64,000 nt of DNA from Treponema sp. (GTDB taxonomy: Bacteria; Spirochaetota; Spirochaetia; Treponematales; Breznakiellaceae): the NCBI GenBank assembly GCA_009777535.1, contig WRLP01000002.1:62001-126000 (forward strand), written 5' to 3'. The notes beneath the pieces are model-generated. The model did no database searches, had not been told where the DNA came from, and was given only the letters and a program-made list of their open reading frames with translations. Each line of letters begins with the position of its first letter. Position 1 is the first letter of the stretch. Of the stretch, positions 20,138 through 29,652 are shown piece after piece. Made by a program: the position numbers and the translations under genes.

Positions 20138-21142
20138 TTAGAGCTTTGTGTTAATGGCACGGTTTATCATGTAAGTAACATCATCATTTGCGTTATGCGC
20201 TGTTATAGTCGTGTTTGGGTTAAAATTATTGAATACACGGAATATTTCGTCCGCAAAAGCCTGACCAATGTATTCAATGCCGCTGAAATCCAGAACAACT
20301 TCTTTGAATAATTCCAGCCCGCTTAGGACTCTGCGTGCCTGAGAACGGGATACCAAATCGCTGCTGTTTACAAGCTGCACAGGAACAACGGTCTTGTCAA
20401 AATCTCCGGGAATTTCAGTGGAAAATTTGTCAAATACACTTTTAAGAATTTTATCGTTGTTGTTTGCCAAACGCATATAAACCAAAGTAGATGACTGCGC
20501 CTTGCTTGTCTTTACCATGCTGTTTTTTTCCGGTATTATCCCATACACTAGGCCATTTGAAGCAATATAAAAAACATCAAAAATCTTTGAAGTAAAAAAG
20601 ATGCCCTGCCCTGAGTGCCGTGTTTTATCAGTCGTTCTTTTACCCTTTGCCAATTCAAGCAATGCGTCTTTTTCATCAGTCAACTTTAATCCTTTTTTAA
20701 TATTATTAAAAATTCCAACCCCATCATCCGAGATGGTCATTGTTGTGAATAACCTGTTTTCGTTTATAACAACATTTATTTTTTTCCCCCTGGAGTGTTC
20801 TATAGCGTTGTTGAATATTTCCAAAAATCCATAAATCCAGATATTCCATACATTTTTTGGAACATTGATAAAATGTTTTTTTATGTCTTTTTCCCAAACA
20901 GTGTCCTCGGATATTATATCTTTTATTTTATAGGTGTATCTGCATTGTTTGGACTGTAGAATATACTGCCCATTTTTTTTTGTTATTTGGTTTTCACAGA
21001 CAAGCCTGTCGAAGTGCTTGTAAACCGCAGGCAGCGAGATATTAAACTTCTCCGATGTCAAAGCGGCTATGTTTCTTTTTCCGGTTATATTCTCCAGAAT
21101 AAAAAGCCGAATTTCCTCTCCGCGTTTACGAAGGCCAGGCAT
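20138..21142 (-). CDS. winged-HTH + HATPase_c + STAS-like (DUF4325) regulator
   Basis: N-terminal HTH-like region, IYGFLEIFNNAIEHSRGK N-box, SDDGVGI G1-box, C-terminal VVLDFSGIEYIGQAFADEIFRVF DUF4325 motif. Confidence 0.8.
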   Translation of the reverse strand: MPGLRKRGEEIRLFILENITGKRNIAALTSEKFNISLPAVYKHFDRLVCENQITKKNGQYILQSKQCRYTYKIKDIISEDTVWEKDIKKHFINVPKNVWNIWIYGFLEIFNNAIEHSRGKKINVVINENRLFTTMTISDDGVGIFNNIKKGLKLTDEKDALLELAKGKRTTDKTRHSGQGIFFTSKIFDVFYIASNGLVYGIIPEKNSMVKTSKAQSSTLVYMRLANNNDKILKSVFDKFSTEIPGDFDKTVVPVQLVNSSDLVSRSQARRVLSGLELFKEVVLDFSGIEYIGQAFADEIFRVFNNFNPNTTITAHNANDDVTYMINRAINTKL

Positions 21143-21162
21143 GTTTTCCCCCTTTTTAATAT

Positions 21163-21213
21163 AACCTTATTATTTATATTATAAACCTTATCGGCTAGAA
21201 GAATCAACCTTAT
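21163..21213. promoter_or_regulatory. three direct AACCTTAT repeats at 21-22 bp spacing (candidate operator)
   Basis: AACCTTAT at 21163, 21184 and 21206 in the gap between the divergent regulator and kbl. Confidence 0.6.
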
Positions 21214-21266
21214 CGCAACGGCCGAAAACAGGAAATTTATGTTAAAATTAATATAGAGGCGCAAAA

Positions 21267-22448
21267 ATGAGAAGGGATTTTTATAAACAACTAGATAAAG
21301 AAATCAGTACATTGAAGCAAAATGGCACTTATAAATACTATAAATACAACACTGGTGCGCTGGACGGCAAAATCGGCGTGGAAAACCTGGGCGAAAAAAT
21401 TGTACTCTGCTCGAATAATTATTTAGGGCTGGCAAACCATCCCGATATCATAAAGGCGGCGCATGAAGCCCTGACGCAATACGGCGCCGGAGCCAGCAGT
21501 GTGCGCTTTATCTGCGGGACTTATGATATACACCGTACCTTGGAAAAAAGGGTCGCAGACTTCCTCGGAATGGAAGCATCGCTAACATATACTTCCTGCT
21601 GGGCTGCCAACACCGCCTGCATTCCCGCACTGCTTTCAGACGGCGATGCGGTAATCTCCGACGAACTAAACCACGCCAGTATAATCGACGGCTGCAAGGC
21701 GGCGGGGAAGGGCGTTAAAAAAGCCGTGTACAAACATTCCGACATGATAGACCTGGAAGAAAAATTAAATGAAAACAGCGGCTGCGGCGCCGTACTTGTC
21801 GTAAGCGACGGCGTATTCTCGATGGAAGGGGACATCGCTAAATTGCCGCAGCTTGTAGACCTGTGCGGGAAATATAATGCCCTGCTAATGCTGGACGACA
21901 GCCATGCAACTGGCGTAATCGGGAAAACCGGCCGAGGCACAATGGAGTACTACAATATAAAAGAGGGCGTTGACATTATCTCGGGAACCTTCGGCAAAGC
22001 CCTTGGCGGAGCGGGAGGCGGCTTTGTAGCCGCTTGCGAAAGCATCTGCGCCATGCTGGCCCAAAGGAGCCGCCCCCATCTGTTTTCCAACTGCCTGCCG
22101 CCGGTGTTATGCGCCATTGCATTAACCGCCATCGGCTGCCTGGAACAAAACCCGCAGATTGTTGCGTCTCTGGCGGAAAAAACCCGGTACATGCGCCGCA
22201 GGCTTAAAGAAATGGGCTTAAACCCCCTGGAAGGGGACTCTGCCATTGTACCGATTATTGTCGGGGATACAGCCAGGGCAATAGAGCTCGCGGAAAAAAT
22301 GATGGCCGGCGGCGTTTTTACAATCGGCTTCGGCTTCCCCGTAGTCCCCGAGGGAATGGCGAGGGTCCGCCTGCAAATCTCCGATGCCCTGAGCTATGAA
22401 GAACTGGATCATGCCCTGGCCGTGATCCAAAAGGCTTTTTTGGGTTGA
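21267..22448 (+). CDS. kbl: glycine C-acetyltransferase / 2-amino-3-ketobutyrate CoA ligase family
   Basis: Alpha-oxoamine synthase signatures (NNYLGLANHP, DDSHATGVIGKTGRG, GTFGKALGGAGGG). Confidence 0.88.
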   Translation: MRRDFYKQLDKEISTLKQNGTYKYYKYNTGALDGKIGVENLGEKIVLCSNNYLGLANHPDIIKAAHEALTQYGAGASSVRFICGTYDIHRTLEKRVADFLGMEASLTYTSCWAANTACIPALLSDGDAVISDELNHASIIDGCKAAGKGVKKAVYKHSDMIDLEEKLNENSGCGAVLVVSDGVFSMEGDIAKLPQLVDLCGKYNALLMLDDSHATGVIGKTGRGTMEYYNIKEGVDIISGTFGKALGGAGGGFVAACESICAMLAQRSRPHLFSNCLPPVLCAIALTAIGCLEQNPQIVASLAEKTRYMRRRLKEMGLNPLEGDSAIVPIIVGDTARAIELAEKMMAGGVFTIGFGFPVVPEGMARVRLQISDALSYEELDHALAVIQKAFLG

Positions 22449-22510
22449 ATTGATAATATAACCCTCCGCCAACGTTCCATTCAATAGTTCGGGCATATAT
22501 TTTTGGCATC

Positions 22511-23617
22511 TCAATAGCCGTGGAAAAGATTAGGCGATCTTAGGTAAATACCCGCGTCAAAGGGCCTTAGAAGTTTACTCATCGATTCATTTTTTACAAT
22601 GTTTCTTATAATCCTGGCCGACTGTTCGGCAGAGGACACTACCTCCAGACATGGAATTCGATCGGTTACAGAATGGTGGCAGCATACTGTATCGGTTACA
22701 ATAATTCGTTTTAACAGACCTTCTTTTATAAGGGCGGATATAGTTTCCACAGCAGGCTCCGAAAACAGGGCATGAACGGCAATGATATTTATTTCCCTGG
22801 GGTTATGAGCAGCAAGAGCGCGGATTAATTTTTCGGCGGATGTCGCGGTATCCACCATATCATCTACTATCCACAAATTCTTTCCCTCAATCGGTTCTGC
22901 TGAAAGGATATTGATAGACTCGACTGAATTTGACTTGGAATAATCCCTCTGCTTGTGGGCTACAACAAGTGGCGCGCCGAATGCATTTGCAAAGCGGCGT
23001 GTCAGCTTTTCCCCGCCGGCATCAACGGAGCAGAATGCCCATTGGGGGCGGACTTCCTGTTCCAGTTTTTCAATTGTCTTGATATAAACATCGCACAGAT
23101 AACGTTTAAGAAGATTAAGGGCGGGAACATCGTCTATCGCACATATCGTCGGATCAAGCATTGTTCTCGACTTGTCAGAATGGAGTTGGTAGGTAACTAC
23201 ATGCCGTGCGCCCAGGCTCGAAAGAATTTTTAAGTGAACCCACAAGCCCACCGAGTTGCGGCGGGTTGTCCTGTCCGAGCGGGAACAGGAAACGAACGGT
23301 TCAAATATAATGATTTTTTCCGCCTGAGACCTTTTTAAGGCATCTACAGAATGATACAGCTCGATTTTTGCCTGTTCTACGGAAATTCCCGCATCGTTTC
23401 CGGCGCTGGAAGTAAACAGGATAACGTTCCTGCCCCTTATGGAAGTATTAACTTCCACCTCCATTTCCCCGTCGGCAAAACACTCGGCGTGCAGTAAATC
23501 AACACCGTTAATGCGCTCCGAAATATCCGAAAAACTGGGAAATTTAGATAAAGAAGAAATAACCCGGGAAGCATAATTCCGCATTGAACGAGTAGCGCAT
23601 ATCAAGAAATCATCCAT
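22511..23617 (-). CDS. prs: ribose-phosphate pyrophosphokinase
   Basis: IVDDMVDTATSAEKLI PRPP-binding motif. The internal ATG at 23617 (MDDFLIC) is preferred because the upstream ATG at 23635 falls in the end of a palindromic repeat. Confidence 0.9.
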   Translation of the reverse strand: MDDFLICATRSMRNYASRVISSLSKFPSFSDISERINGVDLLHAECFADGEMEVEVNTSIRGRNVILFTSSAGNDAGISVEQAKIELYHSVDALKRSQAEKIIIFEPFVSCSRSDRTTRRNSVGLWVHLKILSSLGARHVVTYQLHSDKSRTMLDPTICAIDDVPALNLLKRYLCDVYIKTIEKLEQEVRPQWAFCSVDAGGEKLTRRFANAFGAPLVVAHKQRDYSKSNSVESINILSAEPIEGKNLWIVDDMVDTATSAEKLIRALAAHNPREINIIAVHALFSEPAVETISALIKEGLLKRIIVTDTVCCHHSVTDRIPCLEVVSSAEQSARIIRNIVKNESMSKLLRPFDAGIYLRSPNLFHGY

Positions 23618-23629
23618 GTTGCTCTTCCA

Positions 23630-23773
23630 AACCATAGCAACTCAGAAATGTATGCCTAAAGCATCCAACGGGGGGCCTGTCAGAGGTCAAAAGCCCCGTG
23701 CGGGCACGGCACTTTTACCTCTGACACCCCTCGTTACCATTTTTTCAGCATACATTTCTGAAGTAACTATAGT
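23630..23773. repeat. long palindromic element, copy B (core 23645-23758)
   Basis: CAGAAATGTATGCC...TGTCAGAGGTCAAAAGCCCCGTGC GG GCACGGCACTTTTACCTCTGACA...GCATACATTTCTG. Same family as 5204-5338, inverted. Confidence 0.85.
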
Positions 23774-23965
23774 CTTATATCGCTGAAGGTAAGGAGACTA
23801 TTCTGTCATTTTAGAACTTTCTCCATTGTCTATTTTACATTGAGAGGGATGAAAATATCAACATCGCATCGCCTTATAACTTCCCAAAATATCTCCGTGA
23901 ATTCCTCCGTGCCCCCGCGTACTCCGTGCGAAATATTGGGGTTGCATGCCGTCGCCATAGTTGTG

Positions 23966-23987
23966 AAAGGCTGACTATAGCCTTTTT
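23966..23987 (+). terminator. terminator-like hairpin in the recA leader
   Basis: AAAGGCT GACTAT AGCCTTTTT: 7-bp stem followed by a short T-run, about 75 bp before the recA ATG. Confidence 0.45.
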
Positions 23988-24063
23988 ATAAAAAAAATGA
24001 TAGAATTACCCAAAACACTAAAGCAACAACCATCTGTGCGCCATATATGGGGAGGGAGATTTT

Positions 24064-25152
24064 ATGGCAAAGTCAAATGATTCAGAAAAGACAAGGGGTA
24101 ACCCGAACGCTTCAAGCGAAGAAAAAGCGAAAGCGTTGGAAGCGGCCAGGCTCCAGATTGAAAAGCAATTTGGCGCCGGTTCGTTAATCAAACTGGGCTC
24201 TCACAACAATGCAGCCGGAATCGAGGTTGTTCCTTCCGGCTCCATTCTGCTGGATGAGGCTCTGGGAATAGGCGGATATCCGCGGGGACGAATAATCGAA
24301 ATATTCGGCCCTGAATCGTCGGGGAAGACCACCCTGGCGCTGCATGCCATTGCCGAGGCGCAAAAACTCGGCGGGAACGCGGCCTTTGTGGACGCCGAGC
24401 ATGCTCTTGATCCTGTTTATGCAAAGAATCTGGGCGTAAACATCGACGAGCTTTGGGTATCGCAGCCTGATAACGGGGAGCAGGCGATGGAAATTACCGA
24501 AAGCCTGGTCAGATCCGGAGCCGTAGACGTAATCGTTGTGGACTCCGTAGCCGCCCTTACTCCGGTTGCCGAAATTAACGGCGAAATGGGGGACGCCCAA
24601 ATGGGCGCTCAGGCCAGGCTGATGAGCCAGGCTCTGCGGAAACTTACGGCAACAATCGGTAAATCCAGAACAGTCCTTATTTTCATCAACCAGATTCGAA
24701 TGAAAATCGGCGTCTTTTTCGGCAATCCCGAAACCACCACCGGCGGTAACGCCCTTAAGTTTTATTCTTCACTGCGGCTGGAGGTCCGTAAGACCGAAAC
24801 AATCGAGGTGTCCAAAGATACCGATGCCATCGGCAACCGCGTCCGGGTAAAGGTAGTAAAAAATAAAGTGGCGCCTCCGTTCAGACGCACAGAGCTGGAA
24901 TTGATGTTCGGCAAGGGGATTTCCGCCGTCGGCAGCCTGCTGGACTGCGCTGTTAAAAACGACATCATAGTGAAAAGCGGCGCATGGTATTCGCATAACG
25001 AAGAAAAAATAGGGCAGGGCAGGGATAATGCGCGCGCCTACCTGGAGCAGCACGCCGACTTTACAAAAGATCTGGAAGTTAAATTAAGGCAGATAATTTT
25101 TCCCGGCAGGGAAAAACAGGCGGCTGTCGCAGCTCCCAAGGAACAAAAGTAA
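24064..25152 (+). CDS. recA: recombinase RecA
   Basis: [63 protein letters not shown]. Confidence 0.99.
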   Translation: MAKSNDSEKTRGNPNASSEEKAKALEAARLQIEKQFGAGSLIKLGSHNNAAGIEVVPSGSILLDEALGIGGYPRGRIIEIFGPESSGKTTLALHAIAEAQKLGGNAAFVDAEHALDPVYAKNLGVNIDELWVSQPDNGEQAMEITESLVRSGAVDVIVVDSVAALTPVAEINGEMGDAQMGAQARLMSQALRKLTATIGKSRTVLIFINQIRMKIGVFFGNPETTTGGNALKFYSSLRLEVRKTETIEVSKDTDAIGNRVRVKVVKNKVAPPFRRTELELMFGKGISAVGSLLDCAVKNDIIVKSGAWYSHNEEKIGQGRDNARAYLEQHADFTKDLEVKLRQIIFPGREKQAAVAAPKEQK

Positions 25153-25871
25153 TGCCGGAAACCGGCCATGAGCGCAGTTTCAAACTGAGCGGATTCGAGG
25201 GCCCGCTGGATCTGCTTCTTTTTATGATACGTAAAAACGAGATCAATATCTATGATATTCCAATCGCCCAAATTACCGATCAGTTTATTGAATATCTGCG
25301 CTATGCCGACAGCCTGAACCTGGAAGAGCTCACGGCCTTTCAGGTAATGGCGGCAACCTTGCTCTATATCAAAAGCCGGACCTTGTTACCGGTCGAAATT
25401 GATGAAGACGGCGAAGCGGCCGATCCCAGGCAGGAACTGGTGGAAAAACTGATTGAATATCAAAAATTCAAGAAGCTGTCCCAGCTCATGGAAGAAAAGG
25501 AAAGGGAAGGGGAGTGGGTTGTAGAACGGCGCAGGCTGCAGCATACATTGCCATTTACCGACGACAATCTATGGGAAAAAGTTGATATATGGGATCTCTT
25601 TAAGGTATTTTCCGCGTTAATGCAGAAAATACCCGGAGAAACCATTATGGATCTTTACGAAGAGATCACGGTAAATGAAAAACTCACACTTCTTGCAGAA
25701 CTTCTTGAAAACCGGGGCCAGTGCAGCTTTAACGATCTTGTGGTACGTTCAAATGTAATGGACATTGTTTGTGCGTTTATCGCGCTGCTGGAAGCAGTAA
25801 AAACCAATATGGTACTGATTTTCCAGAACCGCATGTTCGGCGATATCCTGATAAAGCCCTGTACAAAATAA
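25152..25871 (+). CDS. scpA: segregation and condensation protein A
   Basis: FEGPLDLLLFMIRKNEINIYDIPIAQIT. Confidence 0.95.
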   Translation: MPETGHERSFKLSGFEGPLDLLLFMIRKNEINIYDIPIAQITDQFIEYLRYADSLNLEELTAFQVMAATLLYIKSRTLLPVEIDEDGEAADPRQELVEKLIEYQKFKKLSQLMEEKEREGEWVVERRRLQHTLPFTDDNLWEKVDIWDLFKVFSALMQKIPGETIMDLYEEITVNEKLTLLAELLENRGQCSFNDLVVRSNVMDIVCAFIALLEAVKTNMVLIFQNRMFGDILIKPCTK

Positions 25872-26440
25872 TGGAGTTTTTGGTGTCTGAAAACATTGAA
25901 AAAGAAGCGGCTCTGGTCGAGGCAATCCTCTATCTTGAAGCCGGTCTGATTGATGAGGCGGCCATCAGCCGTATTTCCGGCCTTTCCGGAGAAGCCGTAA
26001 AAGCCGCTCTCGAAAAATTAAATGAGCGTTATGCAGCCGCCGGTTCAGGAATTGAAATATCCGGTATAGGCGGCGGCATAATGATTTCCCCAAAAAGAGA
26101 GCATTGGGAAAAACTGAAAGAACGTTATGGAAGAAAAAACGAAGCGAAAGTTTCCCGCGCCGCCATGGAAACACTTTCGATCATCGCATATTCCCAGCCG
26201 ATAACAAGGGCAGAGATCGAAAAAATACGCGGAGTTTCGGCGGATAATATGATAAGGCTGTTACTCGAAAAAGAATTAATCCGTGAAACAGGGAAAAAGG
26301 ATGTTCCCGGTAAACCAACGTTATACGGCACTACAAAGGATTTTTTAAGGCTCTTCCGCCTTAATTCCATAGCGGAGCTTCCAAAACTAAGCGACAGTGA
26401 TATTGAAAGGTTCGAGCTTACCGGAGAACAAATTTACTAG
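25871..26440 (+). CDS. scpB: segregation and condensation protein B
   Basis: Starts MEFLVSENIEKEAALVEAILYLEAG; TAATG overlap with scpA. The listed 25769 start is an upstream extension. Confidence 0.93.
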   Translation: MEFLVSENIEKEAALVEAILYLEAGLIDEAAISRISGLSGEAVKAALEKLNERYAAAGSGIEISGIGGGIMISPKREHWEKLKERYGRKNEAKVSRAAMETLSIIAYSQPITRAEIEKIRGVSADNMIRLLLEKELIRETGKKDVPGKPTLYGTTKDFLRLFRLNSIAELPKLSDSDIERFELTGEQIY

Positions 26441-26442
26441 AG

Positions 26443-27162
26443 ATGTTATCAGAAGAACAAAACGGAGAAAAAGGGCAAAGGCTACAGGTTTATCTGGCTC
26501 ATGCCGGTGTCGCATCACGCAGGGCGGCCGAAGAGATTATCGCCCAGGGCAGGGTGTCGGTAAACGGGAAAGCGGTAACCACACCTGGAAGCAAGGTATA
26601 TCCCGATGATACCGTGCTGCTGGACGGCAAACCAGTTCAAACCGAAAGCCGTCTGCTCCGCCTTGCCCTGAACAAACCGCCCGGCTATATTTGCAGTTCC
26701 AGCGATCCGCAGGGGCGGCCCCTGGCGCTCTCCTTATTGCCGGAGGGCAGGGAAAGACTCTACAGTGTGGGCAGGCTGGACTATTTGTCCAGCGGTCTTA
26801 TTTTTTTTACCAACGACGGTGCTTTTGCCGCCGCAATCGGGCATCCCAGATCAGAACTGGAAAAAGAATATATAGTCGAGGCAAGCGGCCAAATACCGGA
26901 TGCAGTGCTCGAAGCATTTAATCAGGGCATAACGGTCGATGGCGTCCATTACCAGGCAAAGGAAGCAAAAAGAACCGGCCGGAAAAGCATCAATGTAATA
27001 TTGGTCGAAGGCAAAAACAGAGAAATTCGGCGTGTTTTTTCCCATTTTCATCTGCATCCGGTTTTACTTCGCCGCATTCGCATCGGGCCGGTATCTATAG
27101 GAGACTTAAAAGAGGGTAGTTCACGCCCGCTTACCGGAGTAGAGCTTGAAGGTTTAGGATAG
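26443..27162 (+). CDS. 23S rRNA pseudouridine synthase, RsuA/RluB family
   Basis: S4 domain start, GRLDYLSSGLIFFTNDG motif, EGKNREIRRVF. Confidence 0.93.
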   Translation: MLSEEQNGEKGQRLQVYLAHAGVASRRAAEEIIAQGRVSVNGKAVTTPGSKVYPDDTVLLDGKPVQTESRLLRLALNKPPGYICSSSDPQGRPLALSLLPEGRERLYSVGRLDYLSSGLIFFTNDGAFAAAIGHPRSELEKEYIVEASGQIPDAVLEAFNQGITVDGVHYQAKEAKRTGRKSINVILVEGKNREIRRVFSHFHLHPVLLRRIRIGPVSIGDLKEGSSRPLTGVELEGLG

Positions 27163-27175
27163 TGGGAGCAGAGTT

Positions 27176-27838
27176 ATGGTAATAGCAATTGACGGCCCGG
27201 CCGGTTCAGGAAAAAGCACCATTGCAAAATTGTTGGCTGAAAAGCTGATTGGCAGGGACGGCAGCGGCTTCACCTATATTAATTCAGGCTATCTGTACCG
27301 GACAATAACCCTGGGATGCCTAAGAGCAAAAATCAGCCCTACAGAAAGCGCTCCGGTACTGGAATACGCCAAAAACGCCAATATCAGCTATCAAAAAGAC
27401 AGTGTCTTTCTCGATAGCGAAGATGTAACCAACCTTCTCCACAGCGATGAAATCGATCGTTATTCAGCTCCCCTTTCCGCCATAGTGCCTGTCAGGCACC
27501 TGGTCAACGATTTGGTGCGTGACATTGCTGGCGGGCAAAACGTGGTGGTAGAGGGCAGGGACATGACTACCGTTGTTTTTCCCGGCGCCGAATACCGTTT
27601 TTATTTGGACGCATCGCCGGAAGCAAGGGCAAAACGCCGCTTTGATCAAGGCGTTTCCAGGCTAAGCCTTGAAGAAATAAGGGAATCAATCCTTAAACGG
27701 GACGAGATTGATAAAAACAAGCCCGAAGGAAGCCTTAAACTGGAGGCCGGAGTTTATTATTTGGATACATCGGACTTGACCTTAATGCAAGTTTATGACA
27801 AATTGATAGAGGTAGTAAAACTTGAAACTAAAGCATAA
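27176..27838 (+). CDS. cmk: cytidylate kinase
   Basis: IAIDGPAGSGKSTIAKLLAEKL, VVEGRDMTTVVFPGA. Confidence 0.97.
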   Translation: MVIAIDGPAGSGKSTIAKLLAEKLIGRDGSGFTYINSGYLYRTITLGCLRAKISPTESAPVLEYAKNANISYQKDSVFLDSEDVTNLLHSDEIDRYSAPLSAIVPVRHLVNDLVRDIAGGQNVVVEGRDMTTVVFPGAEYRFYLDASPEARAKRRFDQGVSRLSLEEIRESILKRDEIDKNKPEGSLKLEAGVYYLDTSDLTLMQVYDKLIEVVKLETKA

Positions 27839-27841
27839 GGA

Positions 27842-29617
27842 TTGAACATGGCTCAAATGGAAGTGGAATCGGACACTGGTCCGGTAAAAGACGGAGAGAA
27901 CATTCAGACACAATTGCAGGAAGAGTACTTGAAATCCCTTGAACAGCTGGAGGAAGGACAGTTGGTTGAGGGAAATGTAATTCAGATTACCCCCGATCAG
28001 GTATTTATCGACGTAGGCTACAAATCGGAGGGGAAAATTCCCATTTCAGAATTCACGGAAATTCCCAAAATCGGCGATACTGTGCCGGTTATTTTAATTA
28101 CAAAAGAAAACAGGCATGGAGAGGTGATTGTCTCCAAGCAGAAAGCGGATATAAAAATTTTCTGGAAAAATCTGAGACAGGCCCACACGGAGCATAGTAC
28201 GGTAGAAGGTACTGTAGAAAAGCAGGTAAAGGGCGGTTTTGATGTAAATCTGGGTGCGGGCGTTCATGCTTTTCTTCCAATCAGCCAGGCGGATATCTTA
28301 AAGATTGATAAACCGGAAAAACTTCTGGGGCAGACAGTAAAATTCTACGTAGAGCGGCTTTATTCAGACGGCAAGATCAATATTGTTGTTAACCGCCGGA
28401 AATATATCGAGGAAGAGCTGGAGCGCAAGAGAAATGAGTTCTTCGAGAATACTCCGGTAGGTTCAGACGTTGCCGGCGTGGTAAAAAGTTTTACCTCGTT
28501 TGGGGCTTTTATTGATCTTGGCGGCTTTGACGGCCTGTTGCACATAAACGACATGAGCTGGGGTCATGTAACAAAACCAAAGGATTTTGTAAAAAAAGGC
28601 CAGGAAATTCATCTAAAAGTAATTCGAATAGATCGTGCGGAAAAACGAATCAACCTTTCATTAAAGCATTTTACCGATGATCCGTGGGTACACTTTGAAG
28701 AAAAATATCATGTTAACGACATTGTCAAAGGCAAGGTAACAAAACTGACCGACTTTGGCGCTTTTATTGAGCTGGAGGAGGGCATCGAAGGGCTTGCCCA
28801 TATTTCAGAATTCTCCTGGGTTAAAAAAATCCAGAAACCGCAGGAATTGGTAAAAGCAGGTGATGCCGTAGAATGTATGGTACTCGGCTACGATTTACAG
28901 GCGGGCAGGGTATCATTGGGTCTAAAGCAGGTTCAGGCAAATCCCTGGGACGATATTGAAGAAAAATATCCTGTTGGAACAAGACTTTCCCGTAATGTAG
29001 TAAAGCTGACGAACGCGGGCGCTTTTATCTCTCTGGAGGAGGGAATAGACGGTTTTCTGCACGCAGATGACATTTCCTGGACAAAGAAAGTAAAGCATCC
29101 CGGCAGCGAATTAACCGTTGGCCAGGAAATAGAAGTAATGGTTATAGCGGTCGAAAGGGAAAGCAGGAACATCAAACTTGGCATAAAGCAGCTTAAGGAA
29201 GATCCCTGGAAGAGTTTCAGCGAAAGCTACATTGTTGGCTCACCGGTAGAAGGAGAGGTAGCGTCTATCACAGATTTTGGAATCTTTGTGCGTATTCCCG
29301 GCGGCATCGAAGGGCTTATCCACAAGACAAACCTCGTTGAAAACCGCGATGATGATCCCGATGAGGCTCTTAAAAAATATAAAGTCGGCGATAAGGTCAA
29401 GGCGATAGTTTTTGAACTACAGGGGGATAAACAGAAAGTCGCTTTTTCTATTCGGGATTATCAAAAGAAGGTTCAGCGCGATGAACTGTCCCGATATATG
29501 GCAAAAGGGGAATCAGACGATTCCACATACACCCTGGGTGCGGTATTAAAGTCAAAAAACAGTTCCGACTCCGTATCAGAAGAAGCTTCCCATGATACTA
29601 TTGCGGATACAAATTGA
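27842..29617 (+). CDS. rpsA: 30S ribosomal protein S1
   Basis: Several S1 repeats (GAFIDLGGFDGLLHINDMSW, GAFIELEEGIEGLAHISEFSW) downstream of cmk. Confidence 0.97.
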   Translation: MNMAQMEVESDTGPVKDGENIQTQLQEEYLKSLEQLEEGQLVEGNVIQITPDQVFIDVGYKSEGKIPISEFTEIPKIGDTVPVILITKENRHGEVIVSKQKADIKIFWKNLRQAHTEHSTVEGTVEKQVKGGFDVNLGAGVHAFLPISQADILKIDKPEKLLGQTVKFYVERLYSDGKINIVVNRRKYIEEELERKRNEFFENTPVGSDVAGVVKSFTSFGAFIDLGGFDGLLHINDMSWGHVTKPKDFVKKGQEIHLKVIRIDRAEKRINLSLKHFTDDPWVHFEEKYHVNDIVKGKVTKLTDFGAFIELEEGIEGLAHISEFSWVKKIQKPQELVKAGDAVECMVLGYDLQAGRVSLGLKQVQANPWDDIEEKYPVGTRLSRNVVKLTNAGAFISLEEGIDGFLHADDISWTKKVKHPGSELTVGQEIEVMVIAVERESRNIKLGIKQLKEDPWKSFSESYIVGSPVEGEVASITDFGIFVRIPGGIEGLIHKTNLVENRDDDPDEALKKYKVGDKVKAIVFELQGDKQKVAFSIRDYQKKVQRDELSRYMAKGESDDSTYTLGAVLKSKNSSDSVSEEASHDTIADTN

Positions 29618-29652
29618 GCCGCCGCTTGCGACGGAGGCATTAGACGGCCGGT

